Source: Limousia pullorum (GTDB lineage Bacteria; Bacillota; Clostridia; Oscillospirales; Acutalibacteraceae). From it: 7,180 nucleotides of DNA. Of the stretch, positions 1 to 5,916 are shown piece after piece. The position numbers were made by a program, and so were the translations under genes. The stretch lies in assembly GCA_018714545.1 (NCBI GenBank), contig DVNG01000043.1, positions 1 to 7,180 on the forward strand, in the 5' to 3' direction. The stretch's first letter is position 1. The number at the start of each line of letters is the position of its first letter. The notes under the pieces are model-generated. The model was not told the origin of the DNA. It saw nothing but the letters and a program-made list of their open reading frames with translations, and did no database searches.

Positions 1-1622
1 TTGTCGGTGGCTATACCGTTATTATGCATCATTTTGAGATTTCCTGCAAGTATTTTTCTGCTTTCAATCTCTGCGCCTATGCCCTCGCCCTCTTTTGTAA
101 AGAAGTTTTTAGCTTCTAAGAGCTTTGCCCCTGTTTCTTTTCCGTATTTTACTATTGCGTCCGACAATGGGTGTTCAGACAGCTTTTCAAGGGAAAGAGC
201 AAGGGAAACAAAACTTTCCGGACTTTCGCCCTTTACAGAAATAACGTCTGTAACCGTTGGAGTTCCCATGGTTATTGTTCCTGTTTTGTCAAGGACAACT
301 GTATTTATGAGGTGTGCGGTTTCCAAGGCTTCGGCGGATTTTATAAGTATTCCGCTTTCCGCTCCTTTTCCTGTTCCCACCATAATGGCTGTTGGTGTGG
401 CAAGTCCCAAAGCGCAGGGGCAGGAGATAACCAGCACGGAAATTCCCATTGTCAAGGCAAAATTGAAAGGATATCCCAAAATCATCCACACAGCGGTTGT
501 GATTACTGCAATGGTTATTACTATGGGCACAAAAACACCGCTGACCTTGTCCGCAAGCTTTGCTATAGGAGCTTTCGAGCCGCCTGCTTCCTCCACAAGC
601 TTTATAATCTGGGCAAGTGTTGTGTCCTCACCAACCTTCGTGGCTTTGAATTTAAAATAACCGGTTTTGTTTACCGTTGCACCGATAACGGCACTGCCCA
701 CGGTTTTTTCCTCTGGTATGCTTTCGCCGGTTATGGCTGACTGGTCAACAGAGCCACGTCCCTCAACAATAATTCCGTCAACAGGAATACTCTGTCCCGG
801 CTTTATAATTACTATGTCGCCGGCTGTAACCTGTTCCGAGGGGATTTCTGTTTCTTCACCGTTTCGTTCAACCACAGCGGTTTTCGGGGCAAGGTTCATA
901 AGCTTTGTAAGTGCGTCGGAGGTTCTCTTTTTTGAACGAGCCTCAAAGTATTTGCCCAAGGTGATAAGTGTCAGAATCATTGCGGCGGACTCGAAATACA
1001 AATCCATTGCAAGGTGATGGGCGGTCATCATGTCACCAAAACCCATTGAATACGCCATTTTAAAGATAACGTAAATGCTGTAAACCGCCGAAGCTCCCGA
1101 GCCTATGGCGATAAGTGAATCCATATTTGGCGAGCCTTTAAAAAGTGTCTTAAAACCGTTTCTAAAATATTTTCTGTTTATATACATTACAGGGAGTGTT
1201 AAGAAAAGCTGAACAAGCGCAAAGATTAAGGGATTAAACTCCGGACTTAAAATCTGCGGCAATGGTGCGCCCAGCATATGCCCCATTGAAACATACATAA
1301 GTGGAACTAAAAAGCACAAAGAGCTGATAAGTCGTTTTTTCATGTCCTTGGCGCTCTTTTCTGCTGTGTTTTCCTTTTTTGTCTGTACCGGTGAACCGGT
1401 GTTTTTTCCGCTGTCTTTAAGGGAAGCTCCGTACCCTGCATCAACAACCGCATCTATAATATTTTGTGAGTTTAAAATACTCTCATCGTATTCAACAGTC
1501 ATGGAATTCTGCAAAAGATTTACGCTGACATTTTTCATGCCCTCAAGCTTTTTGACAGCCTTTTCCACATGAGCGCTGCAAGCACTGCAGGTCATTCCCG
1601 TTATATCGTATTTTTCTTTCAT
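1..1622 (-). CDS. copA: Copper-translocating P1B-type ATPase CopA (partial, C-terminus beyond window)
   Basis: This gene encodes a membrane pump that exports Cu(I) from the cytoplasm using ATP. 540 residues are visible. A single N-terminal heavy-metal-binding domain carries GMTCSAC at residues 9-15. A linker (about 68-95) follows, then membrane segments near 97-119, 131-148, 168-190 and 205-226. The actuator domain contains TGES at 298-301. The ion-channel helix carries the Cu(I)-type CPC motif at 401-403, preceded by a helix at about 361-383. The phosphorylation motif DKTGT lies at 445-449 and the P1B-specific HP dipeptide at 484-485. The frame stays open to the window edge, so the ATP-binding remainder and the GDGxNDxP hinge are outside; full-length relatives have about 740-800 residues. 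The ATG at 1622 follows an AGGGGTGA ribosome binding site. The promoter and a CsoR-like operator lie directly upstream, which supports copper induction. CPC makes copper (or silver) far more likely than zinc or cadmium. Confidence 0.96.
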   Translation of the reverse strand, partial: MKEKYDITGMTCSACSAHVEKAVKKLEGMKNVSVNLLQNSMTVEYDESILNSQNIIDAVVDAGYGASLKDSGKNTGSPVQTKKENTAEKSAKDMKKRLISSLCFLVPLMYVSMGHMLGAPLPQILSPEFNPLIFALVQLFLTLPVMYINRKYFRNGFKTLFKGSPNMDSLIAIGSGASAVYSIYVIFKMAYSMGFGDMMTAHHLAMDLYFESAAMILTLITLGKYFEARSKKRTSDALTKLMNLAPKTAVVERNGEETEIPSEQVTAGDIVIIKPGQSIPVDGIIVEGRGSVDQSAITGESIPEEKTVGSAVIGATVNKTGYFKFKATKVGEDTTLAQIIKLVEEAGGSKAPIAKLADKVSGVFVPIVITIAVITTAVWMILGYPFNFALTMGISVLVISCPCALGLATPTAIMVGTGKGAESGILIKSAEALETAHLINTVVLDKTGTITMGTPTVTDVISVKGESPESFVSLALSLEKLSEHPLSDAIVKYGKETGAKLLEAKNFFTKEGEGIGAEIESRKILAGNLKMMHNNGIATD

Positions 1623-1651
1623 TTATATCACCCCTTGATTATTCATTAAAA

Positions 1652-1674
1652 ATACACCACCCCCGTGGGGTATA
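1652..1674 (-). promoter_or_regulatory. CsoR-like copper operator upstream of copA
   Basis: Read on the minus strand, this site contains ACCCC-N3-GGGGT (1659-1671) flanked by TAT and GTAT. That is the G/C-rich core in an AT-rich surround typical of CsoR operators, such as the one before Bacillus copZA. It starts about at the predicted transcription start, just downstream of the -10 box, where a bound repressor would block initiation. CsoR releases DNA when it binds Cu(I). No csoR gene is visible in the window, so the regulator would be encoded elsewhere. The assignment rests on motif resemblance and context. Confidence 0.75.
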
Positions 1675-1679
1675 TAGAG

Positions 1680-1708
1680 ATAATACCACAGCAAAGTTAT
1701 TTTGTAAA
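1680..1708 (-). promoter_or_regulatory. Sigma-A promoter of copA
   Basis: On the minus strand there is a -35 box TTTACA (1703-1708), a 17-bp spacer and a -10 box TATTAT (1680-1685). The expected start, about 7 nt downstream near 1673, falls at the edge of the CsoR-like operator. Confidence 0.75.
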
Positions 1709-1758
1709 GTGCTTTTCCCATAATATGTGAGAGAGTTACATAAAAAATTATACAATTC

Positions 1759-1798
1759 AAAAACGGCTCTGCCGCAAAATCAATTGCAGCAGAGCCGT
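1759..1798 (-). terminator. Intrinsic terminator of the LOG-family gene
   Basis: On the minus strand, a 15-bp stem (1784-1798 with 1763-1777, including one T-G wobble) closes a 6-nt loop and is followed by a run of five T. It starts 14 nt after the stop codon at 1813. It separates the LOG gene from copA, which has its own promoter just beyond. Read on the plus strand the hairpin has only a broken T tract, so its main direction is minus. Confidence 0.9.
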
Positions 1799-1812
1799 GT
1801 AATTTTTAATAA

Positions 1813-2367
1813 TTAAGCTTTATCTATAGCTGAAATAGCGTCGAGAAGAGCTTTTTCATCGTTGAAAACAGTAAACAGGTCCTCGAAATTCTGGGATATA
1901 AAGCCTTTAGCTTTTGAGGTTTCCAGAAAAGCAAACATCTCGTCGTAATATCCGTTGATATTGTAGAAATAAATTTCCTTATTGAGCTGTCTAAGCTGTC
2001 TTAATGTGAGGATTTCAAAAACCTCGTCAAAGGTTCCCAAGCCGCCCGGAACAACCACAAAAATATCTGCGGCGTGTTCCATTTTCTGCTTGCGGATTCT
2101 CATGGTGTCTGTGTAAATCATCTCGTCGCACTGCTCGAAAAGCTCTCCGTCAACCTTTGTTTCTGTGAAAAATTCCGGGGCAATTCCGGTTATTTTTCCT
2201 TTTCCTCTGTAAAATCCCCTTGCGGAAGCTCCCATAAGTCCGCCGGAGCCTGCTCCGTATATCAGAGCATGGCCCAGATTTGCAAGTTTTTCGCCTAAGC
2301 TTTCAACAGCTTCAATATATGATGGGTCAATCCTATTGCTGGCTGAACCAAAAATACAAATATTCAT
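1813..2367 (-). CDS. LOG-family nucleoside-5'-monophosphate phosphoribohydrolase
   Basis: The product is a cytosolic Rossmann-fold protein of 184 residues, the usual size for the LOG/TIGR00730 family. Members hydrolyse the N-glycosidic bond of nucleoside 5'-monophosphates; in plants and some bacteria the substrate is cytokinin riboside monophosphate. Many were formerly misannotated as lysine decarboxylases. The phosphate-binding N-terminus (MNICIFGSAS) and the glycine-rich YGAGSGGLMG (37-46) are present. The family signature PGGxGTxxE appears as PGGLGTFDE (107-115), preceded by the conserved arginine and lysine in MRIRKQKM (89-96). The ATG at 2367 has an AGGAGA ribosome binding site 7 nt upstream (2375-2380). 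The gene stands alone, divergent from the SDR gene and closed by a strong terminator. I see no convincing promoter of its own in 2368-2511. In an anaerobic bacterium the substrate is unknown; cytokinin production is possible but should not be assumed. Confidence 0.9.
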   Translation of the reverse strand: MNICIFGSASNRIDPSYIEAVESLGEKLANLGHALIYGAGSGGLMGASARGFYRGKGKITGIAPEFFTETKVDGELFEQCDEMIYTDTMRIRKQKMEHAADIFVVVPGGLGTFDEVFEILTLRQLRQLNKEIYFYNINGYYDEMFAFLETSKAKGFISQNFEDLFTVFNDEKALLDAISAIDKA

Positions 2368-2448
2368 TAAAAATTCTCCTGTCTGACTTGTTAATTAAAT
2401 TTATAAAACAGTAATAAATACTGAATTTCTTATTTTTTCTCTTAAAAC

Positions 2449-2477
2449 TTGAATTTATAAAACCGATAGGTTATAAT
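2449..2477 (+). promoter_or_regulatory. Sigma-A promoter of the SDR gene
   Basis: There is a -35 box TTGAAT (2449-2454), a 17-bp spacer and a perfect -10 box TATAAT (2472-2477). The AAAGGA ribosome binding site at 2498-2503 gives a leader of only about 28 nt before the ATG at 2512. Confidence 0.8.
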
Positions 2478-2511
2478 TGCCTTAAAAAATATATGCGAAA
2501 GGATTGATATT

Positions 2512-3243
2512 ATGAGCGCAGCCATTGTAACCGGAGCTTCCGGCGGAATAGGCAGAGCCATTGCCGTGGCTTTGGCAAAAATGAAATACCACCTTGTTCT
2601 CACCTACAACACCCACCGTGAGGAATGTGAAAATCTCGCCCAGGTTATCTGGGAAAATTACGGCGTTCAGGTGCTTGTTATGAAATGCGACGTCAAGTCC
2701 CCCGAGGATGTAAACAACGTGGTAAAAACCGCCGCCACATCCTTTGAAAAAATACAGGTTCTTGTAAACAACGCCGGAATTGCCCAGCAGAAGCTTTTCA
2801 CCGACATAACCGACGAGGACTGGTACAACATGATAAACACTCATCTTACCGGAGCTTTTTACATGTGCCGTGCCGTTCTCCCTTATATGATACACGAAAA
2901 AAGCGGAAGAATAATAAACATCGCTTCCATGTGGGGTGAAGTTGGCGGTTCCTGCGAAGTCCACTACAGCGCCGCAAAAGCCGGACTTATCGGACTTACA
3001 AAGGCTTTGGCAAAGGAAGTTGCCCCCTCAGGAATTACAGTAAACTGTGTTTCACCGGGCGTTATCATGACCAACATGATGAGCGGTTTCGACGAGGAAA
3101 CACTGGAAAGTCTCCGTGAAGAAACTCCCGTAGGCCGTCTTGGAACTCCTCGTGACGTTGCGAAAGCCGTTGAATTTTTAGCCGACGACAGCTCTTCATT
3201 CATCACCGGAGAGATTATTAAAGTCAACGGCGGTATTTTTTAG
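2512..3243 (+). CDS. Short-chain dehydrogenase/reductase, FabG-like; possible YmfI-type EF-P 5-aminopentanone reductase
   Basis: This is a classical short-chain dehydrogenase of 243 residues, a cytosolic NAD(P)H-dependent reductase. The cofactor motif TGASGGIG is at 7-14, NNAG at 86-89, the catalytic Ser at 139 (in IASMWG), and YSAAK at 152-156 with catalytic Tyr152 and Lys156. SPG at 181-183 and the C-terminal ITGEIIKVNGG (231-241) complete the fold. The fourth catalytic residue, Asn in the TNL segment of FabG, is His111 here (NTHLTG). By eye, NNAGIAQQKLFTDIT, the xSMWG serine segment and GSCEVHYS match the clostridial proteins named EF-P 5-aminopentanone reductase (YmfI in Bacillus), which reduce the modification on elongation factor P, rather than housekeeping FabG. 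No fatty-acid synthesis genes adjoin it, in keeping with a role other than FabG. The SDR family is certain and the substrate is an inference from remembered relatives. Confidence 0.85.
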   Translation: MSAAIVTGASGGIGRAIAVALAKMKYHLVLTYNTHREECENLAQVIWENYGVQVLVMKCDVKSPEDVNNVVKTAATSFEKIQVLVNNAGIAQQKLFTDITDEDWYNMINTHLTGAFYMCRAVLPYMIHEKSGRIINIASMWGEVGGSCEVHYSAAKAGLIGLTKALAKEVAPSGITVNCVSPGVIMTNMMSGFDEETLESLREETPVGRLGTPRDVAKAVEFLADDSSSFITGEIIKVNGGIF

Positions 3244-3245
3244 TT

Positions 3246-3330
3246 CCGACCTGCAAGGGTCACTCTAAGAAATAAACACCTGCACAGGTCGGGCGAGGCG
3301 TTTTTCTTAGTCTTTGGAATGGCTCGCTCT
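3246..3330 (+). repeat. Structured dispersed repeat, copy A
   Basis: An 8-bp stem (3246-3253 with 3285-3292) encloses a 31-nt loop and is followed by a conserved stretch from GCGAG to GAATGGCTCGCT. It aligns without gaps to copy B at 5699-5783: about 57 of 85 positions match, including 30 of 38 in the right-hand stretch but only about half in the loop. Two stem positions differ between copies and both changes keep pairing. The copy starts 2 nt after the SDR stop and lies between the converging SDR and gtrA genes. A T-rich tract (3339-3355) follows on the plus strand, so it may help end SDR transcription. GCGAG (3293-3297) can also pair with CTCGC (3323-3327). Within the loop, ACCTGCACAGGT (3278-3289) offers a competing small hairpin. 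Confidence 0.7.
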
Positions 3331-3344
3331 CGGCTGGGTTTTAT

Positions 3345-3827
3345 TTATTTTTCTTTTATAGAACTATCCTCTTTTTCTTTAAAGGCGAAAAATCTTTGAC
3401 CTATATAATTAAATCCCACAAAGAAAACAGAGCCGGCAAGCATTGCTATATTTGTCTGCAATGACTCAGAAAGGGAAGTTCCTCCCAAAACCAAAACTGT
3501 AAGTGGCTTTGCAATTCCATATGCAAGCAGATAACAAACAGCTATATTCAGGGCGAACCTCAAAACAGGTTTGCCCCCTTTTTCTTTGTTTTTGAAAGTA
3601 AAATGCTTATTCAAAAAGTAGCTTAAAATACTTGCGATTATGTAGTTGGCGGCACTTGAAATCCAGTAGCCCATATCATCGAAAAGATAGCCGCTGTCCA
3701 GAGCTTTCAGGTTAGCTAAATTATAAAGGCCGAACATAATTCCCATACCCACAAGGGTATTGATTACGCCCACAATTATAAACTTAAAAAACTTTTCGTC
3801 AAAAAACTTCTTTAAAAATTCTTTCAT
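3345..3827 (-). CDS. GtrA-like family membrane protein
   Basis: This is a 160-residue integral membrane protein of the GtrA/DPMS family. Four hydrophobic helices are predicted at about 16-38, 54-75, 90-114 and 124-147, the family's normal size and topology. Typical family segments are visible: FIIVGVINTLVG in the first helix, the basic-aromatic YFLNKHFTFK (70-79) after the second, and NYIGQRFFAFK (140-150) after the fourth. GtrA proteins are thought to move undecaprenyl-phosphate-linked sugar across the membrane or to assist the partner glycosyltransferase. The ATG overlaps the TGA stop of the upstream glycosyltransferase gene (ATGA at 3824-3827), so the two are cotranscribed and probably translationally coupled. 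The ribosome binding site lies in the GA-rich end of that gene. No clear minus-strand terminator follows; repeat copy A lies directly downstream. Confidence 0.9.
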   Translation of the reverse strand: MKEFLKKFFDEKFFKFIIVGVINTLVGMGIMFGLYNLANLKALDSGYLFDDMGYWISSAANYIIASILSYFLNKHFTFKNKEKGGKPVLRFALNIAVCYLLAYGIAKPLTVLVLGGTSLSESLQTNIAMLAGSVFFVGFNYIGQRFFAFKEKEDSSIKEK

Positions 3828-4882
3828 TCTTCTTCGGAATCCTCCGCAAACTCTTGGTTTTCAGCTTCTTCATTTTCCGTAAGCTCTTCAACTTCAACGG
3901 TATCGTGGTCAACCACGTCTTTTTCAGGGAACGGAGTACAGATGCCCTTATCACATTCAAAATTTGAATATTTCAAAATGTAGATAGGCCTGTCCTTTGT
4001 TTCCATATAAATTCTGCCGATATACTCACCCAAAACGCCAACTGAAAGCACGGTAATTCCGCCCAAAAACAGAGTAGCGCAGAGGTTTGTAACATAACCC
4101 GGCACATCAATACCGAAAGCCAAGGTCTGAATGAGAGTGGCTATTATATAGATAAAAGAAACTAAGCTTATTAAAAATCCCAGAACTGAGATAAATCTCA
4201 AAGGAGCCACGGAAAAAGCGGTGATTCCGTCGATAGCATAGCGGAAAAGTCCCCAGAAGCTCCATTTTGTTGTTCCCATTACCCTTTCCACGTTCTCGTA
4301 TGGAATCCACTTTGTGTTAAATCCAACCCAGCAGAAAATTCCCTTGCTGAATCTCTGAACCTCGGAAAGCTCCAAAATGGAATTTACCATTTGTCTTGAC
4401 ATAATTCTGAAGTCAACCGCTCCGTATGGCATTTTAACATCTGTAATTTTATTTGAAATTCTGTAAAAGGTTCTTGAGAAAAAGCTTCTTATTTTCGACT
4501 CGCCTTTTCTTGTAGAGCGCATTGCGGCGCAGCAGTCGTACCCCTCTTCAATGGCTTCAAGCATTTTAGGGAACATTGCAGGAGGATGCTGCAAGTCTGC
4601 GTCCATAACAATAACATAATCGGCGGTTGAATGTTTAAGGCCTGCATACATTGCCGCCTCTTTGCCGAAATTTCTGGAAAATGAAAGATATTTTACAAAG
4701 AAATATTTTTCAGCCAGCTTTTTCATAACAAGATATGTTTTGTCACGGCTTCCGTCGTTTACAAGTATGTATCTGAATTTGTAATTTTCTATGGTATCAA
4801 TAACCTTATTGGTTTCCTGAATAAAATATTCAAGTCCTTCTTCCTCGTTGTAGCATGGTACAACAATATCAATAGTTTTCAA
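3824..4882 (-). CDS. GtrB/DPM1-like polyprenyl-phosphate glycosyltransferase (GT2)
   Basis: The product is a family 2 glycosyltransferase of 352 residues from the chosen TTG start. It probably transfers a sugar from a nucleotide sugar to undecaprenyl phosphate at the inner membrane face. Visible elements are IVVPCYNEE (6-14), VNDGS (41-45) for nucleotide binding, the metal-binding DxD within MDADLQHP (Asp94, Asp96), and the GtrB-type signature GTTKWSF (203-209) leading into the membrane. Two C-terminal membrane helices fall at about 229-254 and 262-286. The overlapping gtrA-like gene completes the usual flippase/transferase pair for decorating a cell-wall polymer; no modifying transferase is in the window. 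The last ~30 residues form a very acidic tail rich in Glu and Asp, an unusual addition beyond the family core. TTG at 4882 is chosen because GGAG lies 7 nt upstream; the frame also extends upstream to a TTG at 4900, but that start would place this ribosome binding site inside the gene. Confidence 0.9.
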   Translation of the reverse strand: MKTIDIVVPCYNEEEGLEYFIQETNKVIDTIENYKFRYILVNDGSRDKTYLVMKKLAEKYFFVKYLSFSRNFGKEAAMYAGLKHSTADYVIVMDADLQHPPAMFPKMLEAIEEGYDCCAAMRSTRKGESKIRSFFSRTFYRISNKITDVKMPYGAVDFRIMSRQMVNSILELSEVQRFSKGIFCWVGFNTKWIPYENVERVMGTTKWSFWGLFRYAIDGITAFSVAPLRFISVLGFLISLVSFIYIIATLIQTLAFGIDVPGYVTNLCATLFLGGITVLSVGVLGEYIGRIYMETKDRPIYILKYSNFECDKGICTPFPEKDVVDHDTVEVEELTENEEAENQEFAEDSEEE

Positions 4883-4889
4883 AATATCA

Positions 4890-4893
4890 CTCC
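4890..4893 (-). promoter_or_regulatory. Ribosome binding site setting the glycosyltransferase TTG start
   Basis: GGAG on the minus strand sits 7 nt before TTG at 4882-4880. The alternative TTG at 4900 lies upstream of this site and has no comparable purine-rich sequence, so the start at 4882 is preferred. The protein then begins MKTIDIVVPCYNEE, as usual for this family. Confidence 0.85.
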
Positions 4894-4931
4894 GTTGCAA
4901 ACAGAATTACTTTAATATACTGCACATAATA

Positions 4932-4959
4932 ATTATATCAAATATTCAATAAAATTCAA
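4932..4959 (-). promoter_or_regulatory. Extended -10 promoter of the gtrB-gtrA operon
   Basis: On the minus strand there is a -35 box TTGAAT (4954-4959), a 16-bp spacer and a -10 box TATAAT (4932-4937) preceded by TGA, forming the extended -10 TGnTATAAT. It would give a leader of about 40 nt. Confidence 0.8.
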
Positions 4960-4997
4960 GAACAGCCCTCTCTTATCAGGTGACAGATTTATGAATT

Positions 4998-5657
4998 TTA
5001 CAGGTTGTTTTCTTTTTGAATTATGGTGATAACTTCTTTAAGATTTCTGCATTTTCCGTACAGAAGCTTCTGAGTTTCCCCGTCAGGCTCCAGCATATCC
5101 GGAACCATAACTGTTTTCAACCCTGCGTTATACGCCGATTTAACGCCGTTTATGCTGTCCTCCAAAGCCAGTGTATTTTCCTTTTCCGTGCCAATCAAAA
5201 GCCTTGCCCTTTCAAAAATTTCCGGGTCAGGCTTTCCTTTTTTCACTGTGTCCCCAAACATAAAAGCTGAAAAATACTCCGTCACCCCTGCAATTTTCAA
5301 GGTTCTTGAGGCGCTTTCCTCTCTTGTGGAGGTGGCAACCGCTGTCAGAATTTTATTTTCCTTTAAAAACTCCAAAAGCTCCGTAAGTCCCTCTTTTTTC
5401 GGCACGCCATACTGGGCGGTGTACTCAACATACATCTGGGAAACCCTTGTCCTCAGTGTCTGATAGTCAAAATCCTCGCCGTAAATTGACCTGTAAAGCT
5501 TTTCCGTTTCGGCATGGCGAAGACCCACGGTTTTCTTATAAATATCCATATTGTAGTCGTAATTATTTTCTTTCATAACAATGGACCAGTTGCGGAAAAC
5601 AATTTTCTCCGTATCAAACATCAGCCCGTCCATATCAAACACAACGCCCTTAATCAT
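4998..5657 (-). CDS. HAD-superfamily phosphatase, beta-phosphoglucomutase-like (subfamily IA)
   Basis: This is a cytosolic HAD-family hydrolase of 219 residues, within the usual 210-230 range. Motif I DMDG gives the nucleophile Asp8 and the acid/base Asp10. The helical cap follows (about 15-85). Motif II is the TST of AVATST (109-111), motif III is Lys142 in KKGKPDPEIF, and motif IV is LEDS with Glu166 and Asp167. KPDPEIF and LEDSxxGxxxAxxAG are typical of the beta-phosphoglucomutase/phosphatase group, which dephosphorylates or isomerises small sugar phosphates; the substrate cannot be read from the sequence. The ATG at 5657 has AAGGAGA 8 nt upstream. The frame stays open 26 codons further to 5735, but that extension is low-complexity, crosses repeat copy B and lacks a ribosome binding site. 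The gene has its own promoter at 5806-5834, and no clear terminator separates it from the gtrB promoter. Confidence 0.88.
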   Translation of the reverse strand: MIKGVVFDMDGLMFDTEKIVFRNWSIVMKENNYDYNMDIYKKTVGLRHAETEKLYRSIYGEDFDYQTLRTRVSQMYVEYTAQYGVPKKEGLTELLEFLKENKILTAVATSTREESASRTLKIAGVTEYFSAFMFGDTVKKGKPDPEIFERARLLIGTEKENTLALEDSINGVKSAYNAGLKTVMVPDMLEPDGETQKLLYGKCRNLKEVITIIQKENNL

Positions 5658-5665
5658 GTGATTTA

Positions 5666-5672
5666 TCTCCTT
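5666..5672 (-). promoter_or_regulatory. Ribosome binding site setting the HAD gene start
   Basis: AAGGAGA on the minus strand is placed 8 nt before the ATG at 5657. It fixes the start at MIKGVVFDMDG and rules out the 26-codon upstream extension. Confidence 0.9.
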
Positions 5673-5673
5673 A

Positions 5674-5703
5674 TTTTTTATTTCCGCTTTTTTTGTTTCC
5701 GCC
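5674..5703 (-). repeat. 15-nt tandem duplication in the HAD leader
   Basis: Two adjacent 15-nt units (5674-5688 and 5689-5703) match at 13 of 15 positions. On the minus strand each reads GCGGAAA, then C or T, then six A. The unit nearer the promoter overlaps one arm of the repeat copy B stem. It may reflect slippage in A-rich DNA. Confidence 0.5.
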
Positions 5704-5783
5704 TTGCAAAGGTTTGGTTTAAAAATTAAGTTCATTTCAAGGCGGGCGAGACCTTTTCTTTATTCTTTAGAATGGCTCACTAT
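5699..5783 (+). repeat. Structured dispersed repeat, copy B
   Basis: This is the second copy of the element at 3246-3330, aligned at a constant offset of 2453 with no gaps. The 8-bp stem is CCGCCTTG (5699-5706) with CAAGGCGG (5738-5745) around a 31-nt loop. The stem bases differ from copy A at two pairs (A-T to C-G and C-G to T-A), each compensated. The right-hand stretch from GCGAG to GAATGGCTCACT is well conserved. This copy lies wholly in the predicted 5' leader of the HAD mRNA (minus strand), about 40 nt from the start codon, whereas copy A is downstream of a gene. This suggests an inserted element rather than a conserved cis-regulator of one gene type. The strand is given so as to match copy A. 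Confidence 0.7.
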
Positions 5784-5805
5784 CATTTAGCTTGTTTTTG
5801 TTTTT

Positions 5806-5834
5806 ATCTTATCAGAATAAGAAATCTCTTTCAA
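5806..5834 (-). promoter_or_regulatory. Extended -10 promoter of the HAD gene
   Basis: On the minus strand there is a -35 box TTGAAA (5829-5834), a 17-bp spacer and a -10 box TAAGAT (5806-5811) preceded by TGA. Transcription from about 5799 would give a leader of about 140 nt that includes repeat copy B. Confidence 0.75.
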
Positions 5835-5881
5835 GTATTGTAAAAACATAATCGGTTAAAAAATAAATTAAGTTAATAATA

Positions 5882-5910
5882 TTGACAAATACATTAAAAT
5901 TAGGTATAAT
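5882..5910 (+). promoter_or_regulatory. Consensus sigma-A promoter of the abiF RNA and gene
   Basis: A perfect TTGACA (5882-5887), a 17-bp spacer and a perfect TATAAT (5905-5910) form the strongest promoter in the window. A strong constitutive promoter directly ahead of a terminator hairpin is what an abundant small RNA with limited read-through into a toxin gene would need. Confidence 0.92.
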
Positions 5911-5916
5911 ATTATC

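Noticed and set aside
1..1017. Plus-strand open frames over 1-660, 171-740 and 667-1017
   Set aside because: They are antisense to copA, which has all its P-type ATPase motifs over the same stretch; the plus-strand translations show no family features.
2482..3227. Minus-strand open frames opposite the SDR gene
   Set aside because: They are shadows of a gene with a complete catalytic motif set, promoter and ribosome binding site; the frames themselves have no recognisable domain.
3246..3330. A CRISPR repeat or array
   Set aside because: There are only two diverged copies 2.4 kb apart, with no regular spacers and no cas genes; an Abi_2 HEPN protein alone is not a Cas13 locus.
4883..4900. TTG at 4900 as the glycosyltransferase start
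   Set aside because: The only ribosome binding site lies downstream of it, correctly placed for the TTG at 4882.
4960..4997. A terminator between the HAD gene and the gtrB promoter
   Set aside because: No convincing stem with a following T run is present on the minus strand.
5658..5735. A 26-codon N-terminal extension of the HAD protein
   Set aside because: It is low in complexity, crosses repeat copy B and lacks a ribosome binding site, while the internal ATG has an ideal one and gives the normal family start.
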